A program made the position numbers and the translations under genes. Positions 63,652 to 64,000 of a DNA stretch of 64,000 nt are shown piece after piece. Under the pieces are notes generated by a model that had not been told where the DNA came from, made no database searches, and saw only the letters and a program-made list of their open reading frames with translations. Source of the DNA: Polyangiaceae bacterium (GTDB lineage Bacteria; Myxococcota_A; Polyangia; Polyangiales; Polyangiaceae); NCBI GenBank assembly GCA_013361525.1, contig JABFXY010000085.1:47878-111877 (forward strand), in the 5' to 3' direction. Position 1 is the stretch's first letter. Every line of letters begins with the position of its first letter.

Positions 63652-64000
63652 ATGCTTCGGCGCACGCCTGCAATTCTCCTCGCCGCACTCCTCTGTATCC
63701 CTGCTTGCGGCGATTCCGACGCCACCGGAGGCGGCGGCTCGACCTCCTCGACCCCATCCAACGGCGGCTCCTCCACCGGCGGCCAATCGAGCGATGGCGG
63801 CAACGGCAACGAAGGCGGCTCCCCAGCCCAGGACTGGTGGCGTCCCGCCCCCGGCGAAGCCCGCGATTGGGACTGGCAAATCACCGAGCCCTACGACACG
63901 TCGGCGCCGCGCGCGATGTACGACCTCGACTTGTTCGACCTCGCGACTGCCGGCTCGTACCTCGAATACCCGGATGGCCACACCATCGACGTCCCCGAGG
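63652..64000 (+). CDS. GH114-like (endo-alpha-1,4-polygalactosaminidase family) lipoprotein, 3' end outside window
   Basis: The first 116 residues are visible. The lipoprotein signal ends LLCIPAC, followed by GDSDATGGGG and a Ser/Gly/Asn linker. The domain then starts WWRPAPGEARDWDWQITEPYDTSAPRAMYDLDLFDLA, which matches the N-terminal strand of GH114/DUF297 proteins (W-x-P-x-P-G...W-x-W-Q-...D-T-S...YDIDLFD). These hydrolases have a TIM barrel and act on galactosaminogalactan or related exopolymers; most are unstudied. The catalytic residues lie beyond the window. Confidence 0.75.
   Translation, partial: MLRRTPAILLAALLCIPACGDSDATGGGGSTSSTPSNGGSSTGGQSSDGGNGNEGGSPAQDWWRPAPGEARDWDWQITEPYDTSAPRAMYDLDLFDLATAGSYLEYPDGHTIDVPE

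Overview
This window is high-GC bacterial chromosome from a myxobacterium (Myxococcota), most likely class Polyangia. The evidence is lineage-typical protein content: cysteine-rich CGDG/CDDGN (DUF4215, myxococcal disulfide) repeats, a MopE-like DxDxDG...DCDG metal-binding motif, an AgmX/PglI-type C-terminal tail behind a zinc ribbon and GYF domain, a TIGR02270-like protein, and many secreted lipoproteins with Gly-rich linkers after the lipobox. The exact species cannot be read from the sequence. Coding density is high; third-codon GC bias and ORF continuity support about 46 genes plus one tRNA.

Layout. 1-7.7 kb: the 3' end of aconitase, a Uma2-type nuclease, an ABC-F ATPase, a small zinc-binding membrane protein, a lipoprotein, a rhomboid protease with a long helical N-terminal region, and a TIGR02270-like protein. 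A strong hairpin separates this from 7.8-13 kb: a membrane-anchored protein of unknown function (paralogue A), a TfoX/YjbR-like protein, a small membrane protein, a GH15 glycosidase and a cupin. 13-19.7 kb (minus strand): a complete tripartite efflux operon, outer-membrane factor - HlyD adaptor - RbbA-type double-ATPase/permease fusion - YhhJ-type permease. 20-25.8 kb (plus strand): phosphoketolase, acetate kinase and a HAD-phosphatase/transaldolase fusion, together a compact phosphoketolase (bifid-shunt-like) carbon module. 25.8-28.4 kb: paralogue B and a peroxiredoxin with a histone-H1-like tail. 28.4-45 kb: a large DUF3857-type lipoprotein, MurB, a zinc-ribbon/GYF/AgmX-tail protein, a signal-peptide protein with cytoplasmic zinc ribbons, a UGPase-like nucleotidyltransferase, a beta-barrel-like/SppA fusion, a Walker-A-less ABC-type protein, ProB and a trypsin-like lipoprotein.

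45-55 kb: a signal-peptidase-like protein lacking the general-base lysine, a double-FHA protein, a TlpA-like thioredoxin and a B12/radical-SAM protein, a MopE-motif lipoprotein, GpmI, and a lower-GC orphan gene beside tRNA-Gln(UUG). 55-64 kb: a second GYF-like membrane protein, an 820-bp non-coding region rich in repeats (two 47-bp hairpin elements, a 55-bp decayed direct repeat, a 14-15-bp tandem array), and a run of secreted lipoproteins ending in a truncated GH114-like glycosidase.

Recurring themes are pseudoenzyme-like proteins (a transglutaminase-like region without the GDCKD motif, an ABC ATPase without the Walker lysine, a signal peptidase without lysine, an LMW-phosphatase-like protein without cysteine), zinc-ribbon plus GYF/FHA signalling proteins, surface lipoproteins sharing an ACGD(D/S) N-terminal tag, and hairpins that enclose start codons. 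No CRISPR array, insertion sequence, prophage or rRNA gene was seen.
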